The notes under the pieces are model-generated. The model was not told the DNA's origin. It was given only the letters and a program-made list of their open reading frames with translations, and ran no database searches. The translations under genes were made by a program, and so were the position numbers. Positions 29,283 through 49,662 of a stretch of DNA of 64,000 nucleotides are shown here, piece after piece (the first letter of the stretch is position 1; the number at the start of each line of letters is the position of its first letter). Source of the DNA: Baylisascaris procyonis (Eukaryota > Nematoda > Chromadorea > Rhabditida > Ascarididae); contig JAZARR010000193.1 in the NCBI GenBank assembly GCA_037389465.1, forward strand, positions 620,001-684,000, read 5' to 3'.

Positions 29283-31044
29283 ATGAGATGAAATGTGTCG
29301 TTTTTGCTTTCAATCATTCAAGCTGGGATTAAGCTGTTTATTGAAATTACTTACTTGAGTGATAGTACTTGCCACAATCGATTATCGATTTATTAATTAA
29401 TTATTGTTGTGAATGATTCGAGATCAGATCAATTTTAATAGTTGCATATTTTGTTGTTTTTTATTAATTTATTTCCTTGGGCTGTGTGTGATTCATAATT
29501 GTCGGATTTAAAGATTTTTTTTCATCAATTCGATTTTCTATTCATTTTTATTGATTCGTTTACAATTTATTTTTCTAATAATAAATTTTTTTTTTTTGAA
29601 TTTATGAATTTTACATTGAATTTCTAAAAGAAAATGATGCGTCATATTCGCTCAGATTTAAAATATTTTCTTTTTTTTTTGGAAATTCGGAACCGTTGAG
29701 GATAACTGTTGAGCTTATTTGGAGGAAGTACAACTTCCTTACCCTAAAAAATATTATATTCGTCTTTGAATTCTTCAACTTTAAATGAAATTCCCCATTT
29801 TCAGCACTTGTTGCATTTCCTATTTGAATTCTCGCATAAGTGTATAGTGTTCGGGAAGTAGATTGCTTTGCAAGTTTTGTATTCAACAATTAATTCGGAT
29901 TTTGGAACGAGATAAGGGCATCATAATAGATGGCCTAGATGGAGATGCACATGGATTAGGGATATATCGGATAGTTGTGTTTTGATGCGAAATGAATTTG
30001 GAATTTTTTTGGGTGGGGGAGGGTGAGGGGGAGAGAAAAATTTCGGTGATAAAATTGAAATGGATGAATTCTTATAGCTGGAAAAAATATCTGAAAAAAA
30101 TCCATTATATTTTTGAAAATTTCTTCCAACTAAAATCTAAAGAAAGGGGGAGGGAGACGAGGAAATTCCTCACCACTTTTGGCTATGTCATTAACGTTGA
30201 GCACTAACTTAACTAAGATTGCCGAATGAGAAGAGTACTGAGGAGATTGACGCTTATTTTTCGGTAGAAGTGGTATTGAAGTTTTGAAGTAGAGACGATG
30301 AAGAATTTTACGTTAATAGTGGAGATTGAATTTTATTTTAAAACATTTAAATTTTATTAATAATTGTTTATTTTTTAATGCATTTTCCCTACCTAAAAAA
30401 TAACGTCTTAATCAAAACATAATTTTCCTAGCCGGAACCCGCGGATCTGGGGATTTCGATGCAGGGATATATCATAGCAACTTGTTTTAAGCCTAAAACG
30501 AAGTATAGCAGAAATGTTGGTGATAAAATTGGTCTATGTAGGCTTAAAGAAGGATTGTATAGATCGGGGGGGGGAGGTGGCTATGTGTTGAGTTGATTTC
30601 ATTTCGAGAGCATCATTGTGCTCGTCACTTGAAAGTGCTTCACGCACAAATCGAATTGACTTGACGTTATTGTCACACGCCAACGGATTCTGAAGAGTTC
30701 GTTAGACGTCGATGCAGTTGTTGTTGACGTCGTTGTGAAGTTATAAGCTTTCTTTAAAGAAATCCTTGGCGTCCGTGGGCTGTGGCTGTCTTTATGGCCA
30801 TATATTGGCCATCAGCTGTAATCATTTTTGCTGCCAAATGGCCAAGCCGTTTTTATGCCATATTGCTGTCGTTGTATGACGAAACTGTAACATTTATGCT
30901 ATGGTCATTTGCGCCATCGTAGGGTTATATCGATACATTCATATGTCTAGTGTATTGCAATTGTTGCATCAACATGCGAAAAGACGAAATAAAATTCCAC
31001 CGAGACGAAAAGAAAGATCGATTGGAGATTTTATGAGAAATAAA

Positions 31045-31119
31045 CCGCGGACTTGCAAATCTTGGCGACCATGGCAGGACTCGAACCTGCGATCTTCAGT
31101 TTATCACGAGAGTTCGCGG
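31045..31119 (-). other. tRNA T-arm-like hairpin inside a 9-bp inverted repeat
   Basis: Read on the minus strand, GCAGG-TTCGAGT-CCTGC (31074-31090) is a perfect T stem-loop (B box). CCGCGGACT at 31045-31053 and AGTTCGCGG at 31111-31119 pair around it, with one G-U wobble on the plus strand. No D arm (A box), anticodon stem or matching acceptor stem was found, so this is not a complete tRNA. It may be a tRNA remnant or part of a SINE. Confidence 0.4.
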
Positions 31120-32620
31120 CAAATTTAGGGAGTAGATAAAAATGGTGGGAACGTGGGATCACAACAGAGAGCTGTAAGAGATCAAATACGATGGTTGCAA
31201 TCACAAATTCCCTAAGGCATAGCTCAGTGTATTTAAACACGTCAGAACGAATCACAACAGTGAGTAGAAACATAGATTCTTCGCACAACATTTGGGCGAT
31301 TCTATATTTTCTTTCCCATAAAAATCTGTAACGAAATCTTCGCTATCGTCTCGATGGAATTTTATTTCGTCTTTTTTGCGTATTGACGCGACAGCACAAA
31401 TTTTTTGTATAGATTTGAAGATGTGATTTTGTCGTATATGTTGTTTGTATTAAGGCTGTCAATAATTACGCATAGCATTTACGCTAAATGACACCCTTAA
31501 CAGTCAATTCAATTAGTGGACAAACATCGAATATGATGGATATTCCACCTTGTGATTGCCTACTCTTTTTGTTGATCGAGTTTCTGATGGAATATTTTTG
31601 CAGTAAAAAAATGGTAAGCATTTTTGGAAAACTCATTTTTAGTATATTGGTTATCGTTAATCTTAATCTTGTTTGATTTTATTCATAGTTTTAAGATGTT
31701 GTTACATTTTTTTCCCCATAACAATTAAATATTTATTTTTAGTGATATAGGTGTTTTCTCGTTGTTTAGAATTTTATTCTAAGAATATATTTATTTAGTT
31801 GTTCTCTTCTCTTATCCAAAGAAACTTTGAACAATTATGCAAATATTTGAATGATCACCTTAGTTTTATTTGGTAGGCTAGCCGGAATCACCCGGATTCG
31901 AGGTATGGTGCTTACATCATGGGCCAGATATTACTTTTGTCGTCTAAGATTCCCAGAACAAGTCGAAAATTCTTTTATAACATGTCCTTCGCTTTGGATG
32001 GATTGGGGGGGGAGGGGTGGGTACGTATAACAGAGGGGGGAGGGGGAATCATGAATCATCAAATGAAGCGAGGTGGTCTAAGGATATTTGCATATCTTGG
32101 TGCATCTCTTCAAATGAAAATTGTGTGATAAATTTCAAGGGAAAAAAGACTAAAGAACTATTTGAAAGGATAGACTTTCCATTGGTATAGGCGACTACGT
32201 TCGTATCAATCATTTCCTTTGTTTCTCTGCCGCCTTTTTGCGTAACGTGCCCGCCGTTTTATACGTCAATGAGTTGATAATGATAACTGAGGCGCTTTGA
32301 TGGTCCAATAACCCTGGGTGGGGGGACTTCATTGGTGGTCGGGAGTTTTAATACTGGTAAGGGGGGGGTTTCGGTCACGTAGGTATTTTTGAGGAAAGCT
32401 TTGGATTCAGGGAAGAGGTGGGTCATTCGAATGTTGGGATAAATCAGGGTGCAATTGGAAATAGGATGAAGAGGCAATTAAAGTAGGATTGAAATTGTAA
32501 CGGAATTAATTGCTAGAGAACAGTAAATGAATTGAATTTTTGATTTTATTGTTTTAATTATGCGTTCAATAAATCTAAAATGTTGATTTGAACGATATTA
32601 AAATAAAAATACATTAAAGA

Positions 32621-32631
32621 TATTTTTCAGG
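32621..32631 (+). promoter_or_regulatory. Splice acceptor one base before the G-alpha ATG (probable trans-splice site)
   Basis: TATTTTTCAG ends at 32630, then a single G and the ATG at 32632. This matches the nematode acceptor consensus TTTTCAG. Either SL trans-splicing or a 5' UTR intron explains it. Confidence 0.65.
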
Positions 32632-40555
<7,924 letters not shown>

Positions 40556-41074
40556 AGCGAATCACCTCTTCCGGTGAGATGGAAATGCGACGAAGGGGAA
40601 CGATAGTTCAAAAAAATCGACGAAGAGAAGGAACTCGACGAATGCCTTCAAAGGATCTCGACTATTTTACTTTATTCTAGCATATTAATTTGTGTGAAAA
40701 TTTATTGTAATTTTAATTAATACAGTTCTATATTGTTCGTATTGTAAAATATGTAATATGTAGTAGAAAATTTAAAAAAAAATTAAATTATTTTAATTAA
40801 TTTGAAAGATAATTACGATCATTTTATGCAATATATTGAATATTTAGAAATGATTAAATTGAAATTATTTGAAATAGAATCGAAATGACTATCAATTACT
40901 CAATTATTTTTAAGGGAAAAAAACGTATAAAATTGATATACTAAAATTTCGATGCGCATTTTCGAAGACATTATTGAGAATAGTGCTAATATAGGATAAC
41001 AATATTTATACATTACGATATGTTTATTCAAAATTCCATCATTTAGCTCTTTTAGTTTAAAAAAAATTAGGTCT

Positions 41075-41850
41075 ATGCAAATTTTAAATGGTTCGTTTTG
41101 TTTGAATTCCCGCATTGAGCTTAGAATCGTCTAAACTGTATGATCAACTACGATCAAAACTCAACCTCAGTACGGCGATTGTGTGAAATGATCGTAATTG
41201 TGGCAACTAATCAAAGAACCGCTAAACCAATGAGACCACCGTTGTGATCACCCATACTATGGTTGTCGCCATTTTGACCTCAACATGCTAGTGATCTCTT
41301 TACAGATGTATTCTTTGTCGTCGAATAGTGGATCTTGAAGCGGTTGCATCGTTATTCATTTGTATTATTGTCACAAATTTTTATCGTTCATATCTTCCAT
41401 TTCTACTTTGTTTAATTTTCACACAATCTACTTTTAATATTATATTCGACTTTCGTTATTTTATGCAAATTTTAAATCGTTCGTTTTATTTGAATTCCCT
41501 CATTGAAGTTAGAGTCATCTAAACTGTATGATCAACTACGATCAAAACTCAACCTGAAAGCGCGATTGTGTGAAATGATCGTAATTGTGGCAACCAATCA
41601 AAGAACCGCTAAAGCAATGAGGCCACCATTGTGATCACCCGTACTATGGTTATCGCCATTTTGACCTCAACATGCTAGCGAAGCCTATACGAACGCATTC
41701 TTTGTTCAGTATTGTCGAGTACTCCATCTTGGAGCGGTTGCGTCTTTATTCGCTTGTTTTATTGTCACGAATTTTTATCGTTCATGTCTTCCATCTCTAC
41801 TTTCTTTTATTTTCGGGCAATCTATTTTGATATTTTCTTCGACTTTCGTT
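41075..41850 (+). repeat. Tandem direct duplication, two copies of about 388 bp
   Basis: Copy 1 starts at 41075 and copy 2 at 41463, both with ATGCAAATTTTAAAT. Identity is roughly 85-90% by eye over the first 240 bp, falling towards the ends. The best conserved blocks are CTGTATGATCAACTACGATC, GTGTGAAATGATCGTAATTG and CGCCATTTTGACCTCAACAT. No reading frame is shared by both copies. Confidence 0.9.
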
Positions 41851-44418
41851 ATTTTTCGCTAATTTTTACTTAATTATTGAAATATATTGAGATTATAATG
41901 CAAGAATGACAAAGGAATTTCCAAAATTTTAGATTATGACAAGAAGTGATGGGAGGATGGGTATAATTGAGTGGTCCTTTTGTCCATTGATATGTAAATG
42001 GCCGTATTTTCATCGCGCAGTTGTAACCATTTATCTTTGATGATTTAGTTCTAGTATTTGCTTATGTATATATATTCATCTATTTATTTTTTTTTTCAAG
42101 AAAGTTTTATTTGCCGCAATTATATTAATTAAGTGTTCTATGTTGGATTGTACGAATTTTTAAGAAAGGAAAATGCAAATTTAGCACTAATTTTGGCATA
42201 TCAGTTACTCCTAATTTCCTTGATCGTTCAAAATTTTAGAATAAACTCTAGGATTTCTTTTTTATAACTAATATGGAAAAAAAATTAAATCACTTTCAAC
42301 GTTGAAACGTATATTTGCAAATGCAAATAATATTTTTCTTGCTGGTTGTTTTTTTTTTTCATTTTGGACTGCTCTTATTTCACTATCCAGCATTGAGGTG
42401 GTATTTAATGAAAGTCAGGATCTTATTTTATTCTTAATTTTCTATTGTGATTCCTGATCTTACTTAATCTTATTTTATTCTTAAATGCTATATGTTATTT
42501 TATTCGCGCTATAGGAGCTCTACAAATTTTTTTTTTTAGTTTAGATGCAAATTATAAAGTAGAATACATAGCTGACAACTACTGCACACCTTTATTTTAG
42601 GCAGATAAATGTGGAGGCTACTTTAGTGAAGTGTTAGTTGTGTTTTTTTCGTTTTTTAGTTGAATTCTTAGCATTCAGGTTGCAAACTTTTTTTGAGAGA
42701 GATAGAGACAAGTAAGGGGTCTTCTTCTCCACTTTCACCTTCATTTATTTTTGGCTTCATTAGGTTCATTTCCGTATTTTTAAGATATAATCATTACTTT
42801 GCGATATAAAGTGTCCTGCTATATTTGCGCATCATTTAAATCATAAATCCAGCCTTCGATATGCAATGAGATGGTGATGGATGATCGTTTCTTCATTAAA
42901 CTCCTCCTCTTCATCTCTCAGGGGAATTCAGGGATCGTTTCAATCCAAGATTTCCATTGCGTTGACATGTTTATGCTTGATGAATCGAGTTGATGTGTTC
43001 GGCATGTTGATGTGTTTATGTGTGTGTGGGTAAGGGTCTATGCTGCGCAACTATAGCAAACGAATTGAAAACAAAATAAGCGCTAGCAATTTCCGTTGTG
43101 GTCGACTCTCTTTTTTTTCCTCGTTTCGTTCTCTTTCATTTTCTCTAACAAGTCTCATCATTGCAAATATTTGCATATTTCGCATCGTTTCGTTGTCCAA
43201 TTTCATTCATTTGTTGCGTCGATATTGAGAATGATTCTTTTCGCTTTGAGAAAAAAAAAATCCTTTAGAGGAAAAATTGTTTTATAATTAAATTAGAATA
43301 ATATGTTGATATCAAATTTAATCTTTAAATCTTTACCTTTATCGATATTTAACTGCTTTACTATGAGAAAAAAATATGAATAAGTTGAATTAGATTCTCT
43401 GTTTAAAAAAAATATAGCGCTAAAATGTTTTAACATAACTAGACATATTAAGGCTTGTTATGATTCCTTTAGACAGCATTATATAAATATTTATCCTTCT
43501 TTATTTTTAAATAGCTTTGTTGGCTTTTTTCGGCTGGAACTCTATTCGAATCTCTTTGAATTTCATCGATTATTTTAGCACATTATGAATAAATTTCGCT
43601 TTTTTTCAACTATGACGTGTTGCCATATTCGCGATTTCCTCATTTCTTATGCCCATTCTGGAGAATCTCCACCCCCCCCCCTCCTCCTCTGTCCCCTCCG
43701 CTTCCATCGTTTCTCAGTTCTTGCTTCGTTATGAGTTGGCGCATCTATTTTTTCCCCTTGCCATCGTCCTTGTATCGACATATCTTTTGCTCTATATCGC
43801 GGCTGCGTTGCTCGGTCATCTCAACTTTTTTTTTCTTCTATATTTCGATCTCATTCAGAAATAACAAGAGTTACTCTCAAGTGAAAATTAAATTTGACAC
43901 GTAATGAATCTTCGTTAATGCATGGCAAAAAATAAAAAAAATTTGCATATTTGGATACAGCTCGTTATCTTTAGTGAATAAAAATATTCCATAGAAATTC
44001 TTTTAAAAGATTTTCTTTATTTTAATTTTTTAAAATAAATATTGATGAATAGCAAATGTTCGAGTATTCAAATTAGATTGATTGAAACGTTTTAAAAATA
44101 ATTTCCATTAAAATTTGGCATTAATTCAATAGGTGTTTTTAAATTTTTTTTTTACAACAGTATTATTTTCGTAATTCAGGCATTATTTATAGATAGTGTA
44201 TATTTTTGAGGTGTACAATAGAGTAATTCAGGTAGCATAGGCACTCTCGGGGATCATACCTTCGGAGTGGAAGATTTTTTCTTTGCTTATTGCTACCGAT
44301 TGATCTCGAGTGCTTTGCCCTAAACTAGGTTGTCTAGTTGTACAGTCCTTATTCACCTTCCCCCTTCTTGTATTCAACTTCCTCCATCGTAAGCCTTGCA
44401 TGGCTCTTGTGCTCAGCT

Positions 44419-44508
44419 TACCGCATATTGTGCGTGCACATCTTGCTGCATACTGTATGTGCACATATTACCGCATACTGTATGTGCACATATTACCGTA
44501 TACTGTAA
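44419..44508 (+). repeat. 25-bp tandem repeat, about 3.5 copies
   Basis: Unit TACCGCATACTGTATGTGCA followed by CATAT. Each unit carries the palindrome GTGCAC. Later copies are nearly identical and the first is diverged. Confidence 0.9.
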
Positions 44509-45294
44509 ACTTAAAGTTGTTTTACAACAGGGAAATTACGATGTAGGCATCTTTAGTGTTTTCATTGTTGTGCTCATTAGTCTTTAAATTTATGAAGCAA
44601 TGAATGGAGTTGCTTTGATGATTTGACCGATCCTGATCTAGGTGAACGGTTATGAATGGATAACAGCTGGAAATGTCCACATTATAGAGAGATTTCCCTC
44701 CTATTTGTTTTTTGCGGGACAATTGTTAAGAGTAACAACTTAGTTGATGGCATTTATTGCTATTCAAATATTTCTATGCGAAATTGTAGTTGCGAAGGGA
44801 GGGAAGAATTAAATTTTTTTTTTTAAAGATTCTCTCTCTCAAAAAAAAATACATAGAGGAAAAATTCTGAAGATTTTTATATTTCGATGAGTTTCATGAT
44901 GTAATGCGTTGAAATGCTTTTTAAAAAAATTTAATTTTATAATTCATTTTGATTAAAAACGAAAGAAAACTTTTATAATTTATAGATTATTTTTTTTTTG
45001 CTGTTCTCGAAATCTTTCGTTTTTTTTTCCGCGTGGAAAAATTTCTCAAAATTTTTTCGTTTTTTTTTTCAACTTTAAAAAATTTCTCAAAATTTCCATT
45101 CAACGTTTTTGAAATGCTGACGTCATTCGCTCTTAACACAAAGTTTATTTGTTCATACGAATAATTGCACACTTAAGTTGATTCAAGTGCAGATACGATA
45201 TTGTCGTTTATAAACGTTCGCTGTAACGTTTTCGATGCATTCAGTATGATTGCGACCTCTTTGCTAGGTTTAGTAGAAGTGTGACCTTTTCGTC

Positions 45295-45366
45295 GGCTTT
45301 CAACTGACCACTGTCCATCTGTGGGATTGCGGCTTTCAGCTGACCACTATCCATCTGTGGGATTGC
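45295..45366 (+). repeat. Two tandem copies of a 36-bp unit
   Basis: GGCTTTCA(A/G)CTGACCACT then (G/A)TCCATCTGTGGGATTGC, twice with two substitutions. Confidence 0.95.
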
Positions 45367-46742
45367 TTTCGCGCACTACATTCACTTCATCCCCCTCAAT
45401 AATCGATAGCAATAGTGGGGCTGTCGGGCACGCTGCGAATAATTAAAGGGGCAGCTTTTCATGGAGAGGCCTCCCAGTGCTACACATCCTTCATTTGCCT
45501 ATTCGTTGCGTCCCTTTTGCTGGAAGAATTCAAGGATAACTGGTATATATAGTTGACTTATAAGTTCTTATAAACCAGCAAAGTGATTTTTCTAAGTTGT
45601 GTACCAGGAGTATAATAACATTAACCAATTTTACCTAATTTTGTACAACAATATTCATTGAGTTTATTCTTTTCTATTTCTTTTCTACCGGCTTTAATAA
45701 TATTTTTTATTTGTATACATTATATATCGTTTTTTTATGACATAAGTTTGTTGTGACGATAAAATTCGAGCATAAAATTATTGAAATCACTCTTTTTTCT
45801 TGAGGGGAAAAATTCTTGAAAAATTCCTCAAATTTTGAAAAAACTTCTTGAATTTTTATGGAAAATTTCTATCGATTTTTTCTCATCTTTCTAGTAGAAT
45901 TTTTTTTTAAAATTTTTCGAATTTCTATGGATGAATCTCTATATGAGAGAAATGCAGAAAGTTTATATTGACAGAAGGTTTGGTTTCAACGTGATAAAGC
46001 AATATCGTTATGACATACTTGACAATGTTTAAGCAGACCGGAAAATATGTCTTTTCTTTTTTCTTTCCTTTTTTTTTTACTTCAAAAACGTTTCATTCCT
46101 CTATCGTTTTGATATAAACATCGATAAGAATAGCGGTGTCATTATTCATTGAGTATATATATTGCGATGCTATTATTGCGCCGTAATGTCTCAGCATTAA
46201 TTTTAGTACATTTTATTAGCGTGCTGCTATGCGGAAATTTTTCACCAATAAAGCGACTCAAATATTTTCTCAGATATCCGGAATTCCGGATTCAGGATAA
46301 TTCAGGATTTAATCGACATCCTCAATGCAGGCCAAAATTTTTTCATCTTCCCTTAACGGATTTTGCGGGTTTTCAGGATCACTTCCTCCCTCTTCCCTCC
46401 GCTGCTCTCCTCTAACCGCTCCTCGGTCATTTTCTGCCAGTAACGAATAATCCACTCTATCTGATAAATTCAACAAAATTGTTTCAGTTTTAGCAGTAAG
46501 TGACGTCACTTTATAGTTTGTTTTTTTATTCCTCCCCCTCAAAAAAAAACATTTTAGCACATTAAATTAAGGATTAATTATTTTGTAAAGTCAGTCAGCG
46601 GGTGGGATATGATTCGATTCATATCCGGAAAAAAACGATAGTTATAAAAGAAAGCAAAGACTACTTGCATTTTTTTTAAAATTTTGCTTAGAAAATTTCG
46701 TATTTTTCTTTTCAAATTCTGCTGCAAATATTTTCAAATATT

Positions 46743-46801
46743 GGCAAAAACGTCGATCATATTTTTTAAATAGTTATTTATATTGATCGGCGCTTTTGTC
46801 G
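46743..46801 (+). mobile_element. Short inverted repeat with ACAAAAGCGCCGAT-type arms (MITE relic)
   Basis: CAAAAACGTCGATCATAT on the left pairs with ATATTGATCGGCGCTTTTG on the right around an AT-rich loop. The right arm, reversed, shares ACAAAAGCGCCGAT with the arms of the inverted repeat at 52586. No target-site duplication was identified. Confidence 0.45.
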
Positions 46802-47173
46802 TAGTACAGACGTTTGCGCTGATTTTCAATATTTTTTGAAAGATTAGTGATGAAATATTTTTGAGAATAGGCGGATTTTTTCCGTCTTTAAAAAGTACTT
46901 AACGTTGAGTGCGGAATAACGCAATTCTAATCGTTCTTATAGATGCTCTCAAGTGGAGTCGATACGTTTCGTATGAACAATGTGAATAACCTCTAAATTG
47001 ACGTTCACCTCATGTGTTCTCTCAACAATTTTTTTTTTCACTTATCATTCGTTTGCATCAATTTTTATGCTTGACGATGAAAGGTGTTAGTAAGTTCTAA
47101 AAAAAGTGCCGAAAGGAGGAAAGGGTGAGAGGGATGGGAAGCCGGAGCGGAGATCATTGTTCATTTTGAGAGA

Positions 47174-47186
47174 GGGGGGGGGGGGG
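47174..47186 (+). repeat. Poly-G run (13 G)
   Basis: Uninterrupted G homopolymer; a 12-C run lies nearby at 47533-47544. Confidence 0.95.
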
Positions 47187-48838
47187 TGTGGAGCTTATTG
47201 CGTGTAATACAGAGATTGGCTGTTGATGTTGTTAAGGCCTCATTATACACCGTCCGTAACTAATGTGCTTAGAGTTTTCTTCACTTTTTCCTTTAGCGGT
47301 GTAAAATTTGTATATAGAAAGCAGATGGTATTCTTCCGCTCAAGAATCTGAGGCTATATTGATCTTTGAGCCGTTATTGCTGTCTTGCTTAAACATTGTG
47401 GGTAATTTACCTATTTCTTGGGGTATCTATTTTCATTAACGGTTGGTCTTGATTCGCTGATATGACGATGGTGATCTTCGTTTGTTTAGGCGATCAGATT
47501 TGAGGCATATATGGGTAACCTTCTTTTCCCAACCCCCCCCCCCCTCCTCCTCCCGTATAAACTAAAAGGGGGGGCAGCCACAAGGTATTTAAGGAGCGAA
47601 CCGGAACACTAATATCACTAAAAACGATCGAAATAATTCAAAAGCGGATAAGTCGATGACGTCATCGGTGAAAACAAAGTTTATTCTGTTGAGTGCAGTA
47701 AAACAATATAATTAAGCTGCTATAGTTTTATTGCTACTCGTTACAAATTTGATTTCTGGCAGTTTTCCAAATAATAAGGCACAAATTTTAGTTGGGGAAA
47801 TTAAATGGCAAATATTGAAAAATTTTCTGAAAATTTTTCTTTGTTATAATTTGAGCTAACCAAATAGTGGGTAATCATTTCGTGTGGAAAAATTCTCTCA
47901 AAATTCGATGCTTCATCGCGTAATGATGAACGTAAATATTTGCGTTAAATAAAATACGCAAACGAAATCTAGTTTTTTCCATTCAACGCTGTTTTAATTT
48001 TCTCGTATTGGAATTTTTCGCATCATTTAACACCCTCTGAAAATATGTTTTTTATATGCGTCGATGAATATATTCATTGGAATTTTTCTTTTGAAATTTA
48101 AAAAAAATTTTTCAATAAATTTTCCATTTAAGAATTTCTCTTTTTTTACGAAGTTGTAATATCCTAAAGTAACTTATTTTCTTTCTAGGTTCATTCATCG
48201 AATTTACCGTATCTTTTCATACCGTAGAGTGCAAAACCTGTTACCTCGCGTTATCTTTAGCCGTCTACAATGGAGTGCAACAGTAAACAACGACCTTTAA
48301 CGGTTCGGTTCTAGTTTTGAGTTACACATCTACTAGTCCCGTATAATTGACAGTGTTTGCGATATGTAATTATCTCTCGCATTCACACCTCATTCAATTT
48401 TATTGCGAGCCGCTATATGCCAGCTTCACTGCTGATCACATCGACTGACAGTTTCTGGTACCATTTTAACCTAATATATGTGGATTTATATTTGTTTTTG
48501 TGAACTGATAGGGGGAAAGCTACTCTCGTAGATACCTTACGGTGGAAATTATTTAAATTATTCCTTACTGAAATTTAGAAATTATTGAAAAATCAGTCGA
48601 GCTCATAAGTAGGTAGAATACGTTTTATGGAAATCTGTTCTTTTTTTACTCTCTATGGCTAGGATGTTTCAAAATAGAAATCACTGCTGGATCCGATTAA
48701 ATTCCTAGGCAAAAATATTCTATTTCGGCTCTTCTTATATTTTGAATTTAAACACTTAAGTAGTAAATTTAATTCTAAATTAAACATTAAAATCGAATAG
48801 AATTTCCCAATAAGACTGCAATGTTATAAGGTTTCGTT

Positions 48839-48974
48839 GGCTATAGGAGCACTAGCGCTAGCAACCCAAACATCGTTGCTGCAAATCTTAATTGCTAAAA
48901 AGTCGACTAGGAATAAGGGCGAATGGGACCCGACAGATCCGCGCCGACCTTTGGCGAATTGGCGGATCGTCGGG
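48839..48974 (+). other. Structured repeat element, copy B (putative ncRNA or short mobile element)
   Basis: Homologous to 6699-6824. Its 3' half forms a 13-bp stem: CCCGAC (48929-48934), bulged A, GATCCGC (48936-48942) against GCGGATC (48962-48968) and GTCGGG (48969-48974). Inside is a small GCC/GGC stem (48943-48945 with 48953-48955). The 5' half holds AGCAAC/GTTGCT and the palindrome CTAGCGCTAG. Between them is the conserved single-stranded-looking GCTAAAAAGTCG. A TTTT follows about 20 bases after the hairpin. The family is not recognised. Confidence 0.6.
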
Positions 48975-49253
48975 TGAATCAGTTGAATTATAAGTTTTCA
49001 TCGCGTGTAATAACCTCTTTTAATCGTCTAATATCAGTTTATATGTAAATTAAGTGAGTTGAAATTGAGTGAGACAATTTTTTTTTCGTGTTTAACGTTA
49101 GCGATTTGATTTAGCAAAGCTAGTGCCTATATAAGCAAATCTATATATAAAATATAAATATGTAATATTAATTACAAATATTATATCTAATTTGTATTTA
49201 GGCTAATTTTTGTGAATTCTTTTTTTCTGTACGGTGAAAAATTAGTAAGTGGG

Positions 49254-49289
49254 AAAACACGCCAGGGCTTTAGGCGCGTTATGTGTTTT
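49254..49289 (+). repeat. Imperfect hairpin
   Basis: AAAACAC-GCC pairs with GGC and GTGTTTT, with a 7-base bulge on the 3' side and a T-run following. It could be a terminator-like or RNA hairpin; nothing else supports a function. Confidence 0.4.
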
Positions 49290-49620
49290 TTGCGTATCAA
49301 TTCACTTAGTTAATTGCGTGTTTAATTTAAAAAACGTTAGCAAAACGATTATGTTGTCTTGCAAGATTGATTGCTTATATAAGCATTCAAAGAAAAAAGT
49401 AACATTTGAGTAGGATTTGATATGTAGCAGCGAAGATTTGACTAACAGCACTTATGGATTGTGGCATTCGTGACAATTTGTGACAAAATTTGTGACAAAT
49501 TTGTAGAATAAAGGCTATCGTGTGGCATAGATTATCTCCGATATATTAATTGTCTTAGAATATTGCGTGAAATAATTACCCATTGTTGTTCGTTAGTCGA
49601 AACCATTTAACAGGCCGAGA

Positions 49621-49662
49621 GGCAGACACAGACAGACGGACAGACAGACACAGACAGACGCA
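49621..49662 (+). repeat. CAGA-type microsatellite
   Basis: GACA/CAGA tetranucleotide units with CACA interruptions. Confidence 0.9.

Larger units (their letters stand above)
28229..32620. other. Intergenic region ATP-citrate lyase - G-alpha
   Basis: 4.4 kb with no convincing coding exon. The lyase 3' UTR begins here; AATAAA at 28915-28920 is one possible poly(A) signal. The region has several G-rich stretches (28650-28690, 29255-29282, 30015-30035), and a tRNA T-arm-like element at 31045-31119. The G-alpha promoter should lie in the last part, but no core motif is evident. Confidence 0.7.

Noticed and set aside
46149..46415. 88-codon frame with a signal-peptide-like start
   Set aside because: No homology or splice support, and the frame ends in a random-looking tail; hydrophobic starts are common in this base composition.
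48839..48974. Idea that the structured element is RNase P RNA (AAAAGTCG and ACAGA recall CR-I and CR-V)
   Set aside because: The element is too short, the spacing is wrong and two diverged copies exist.
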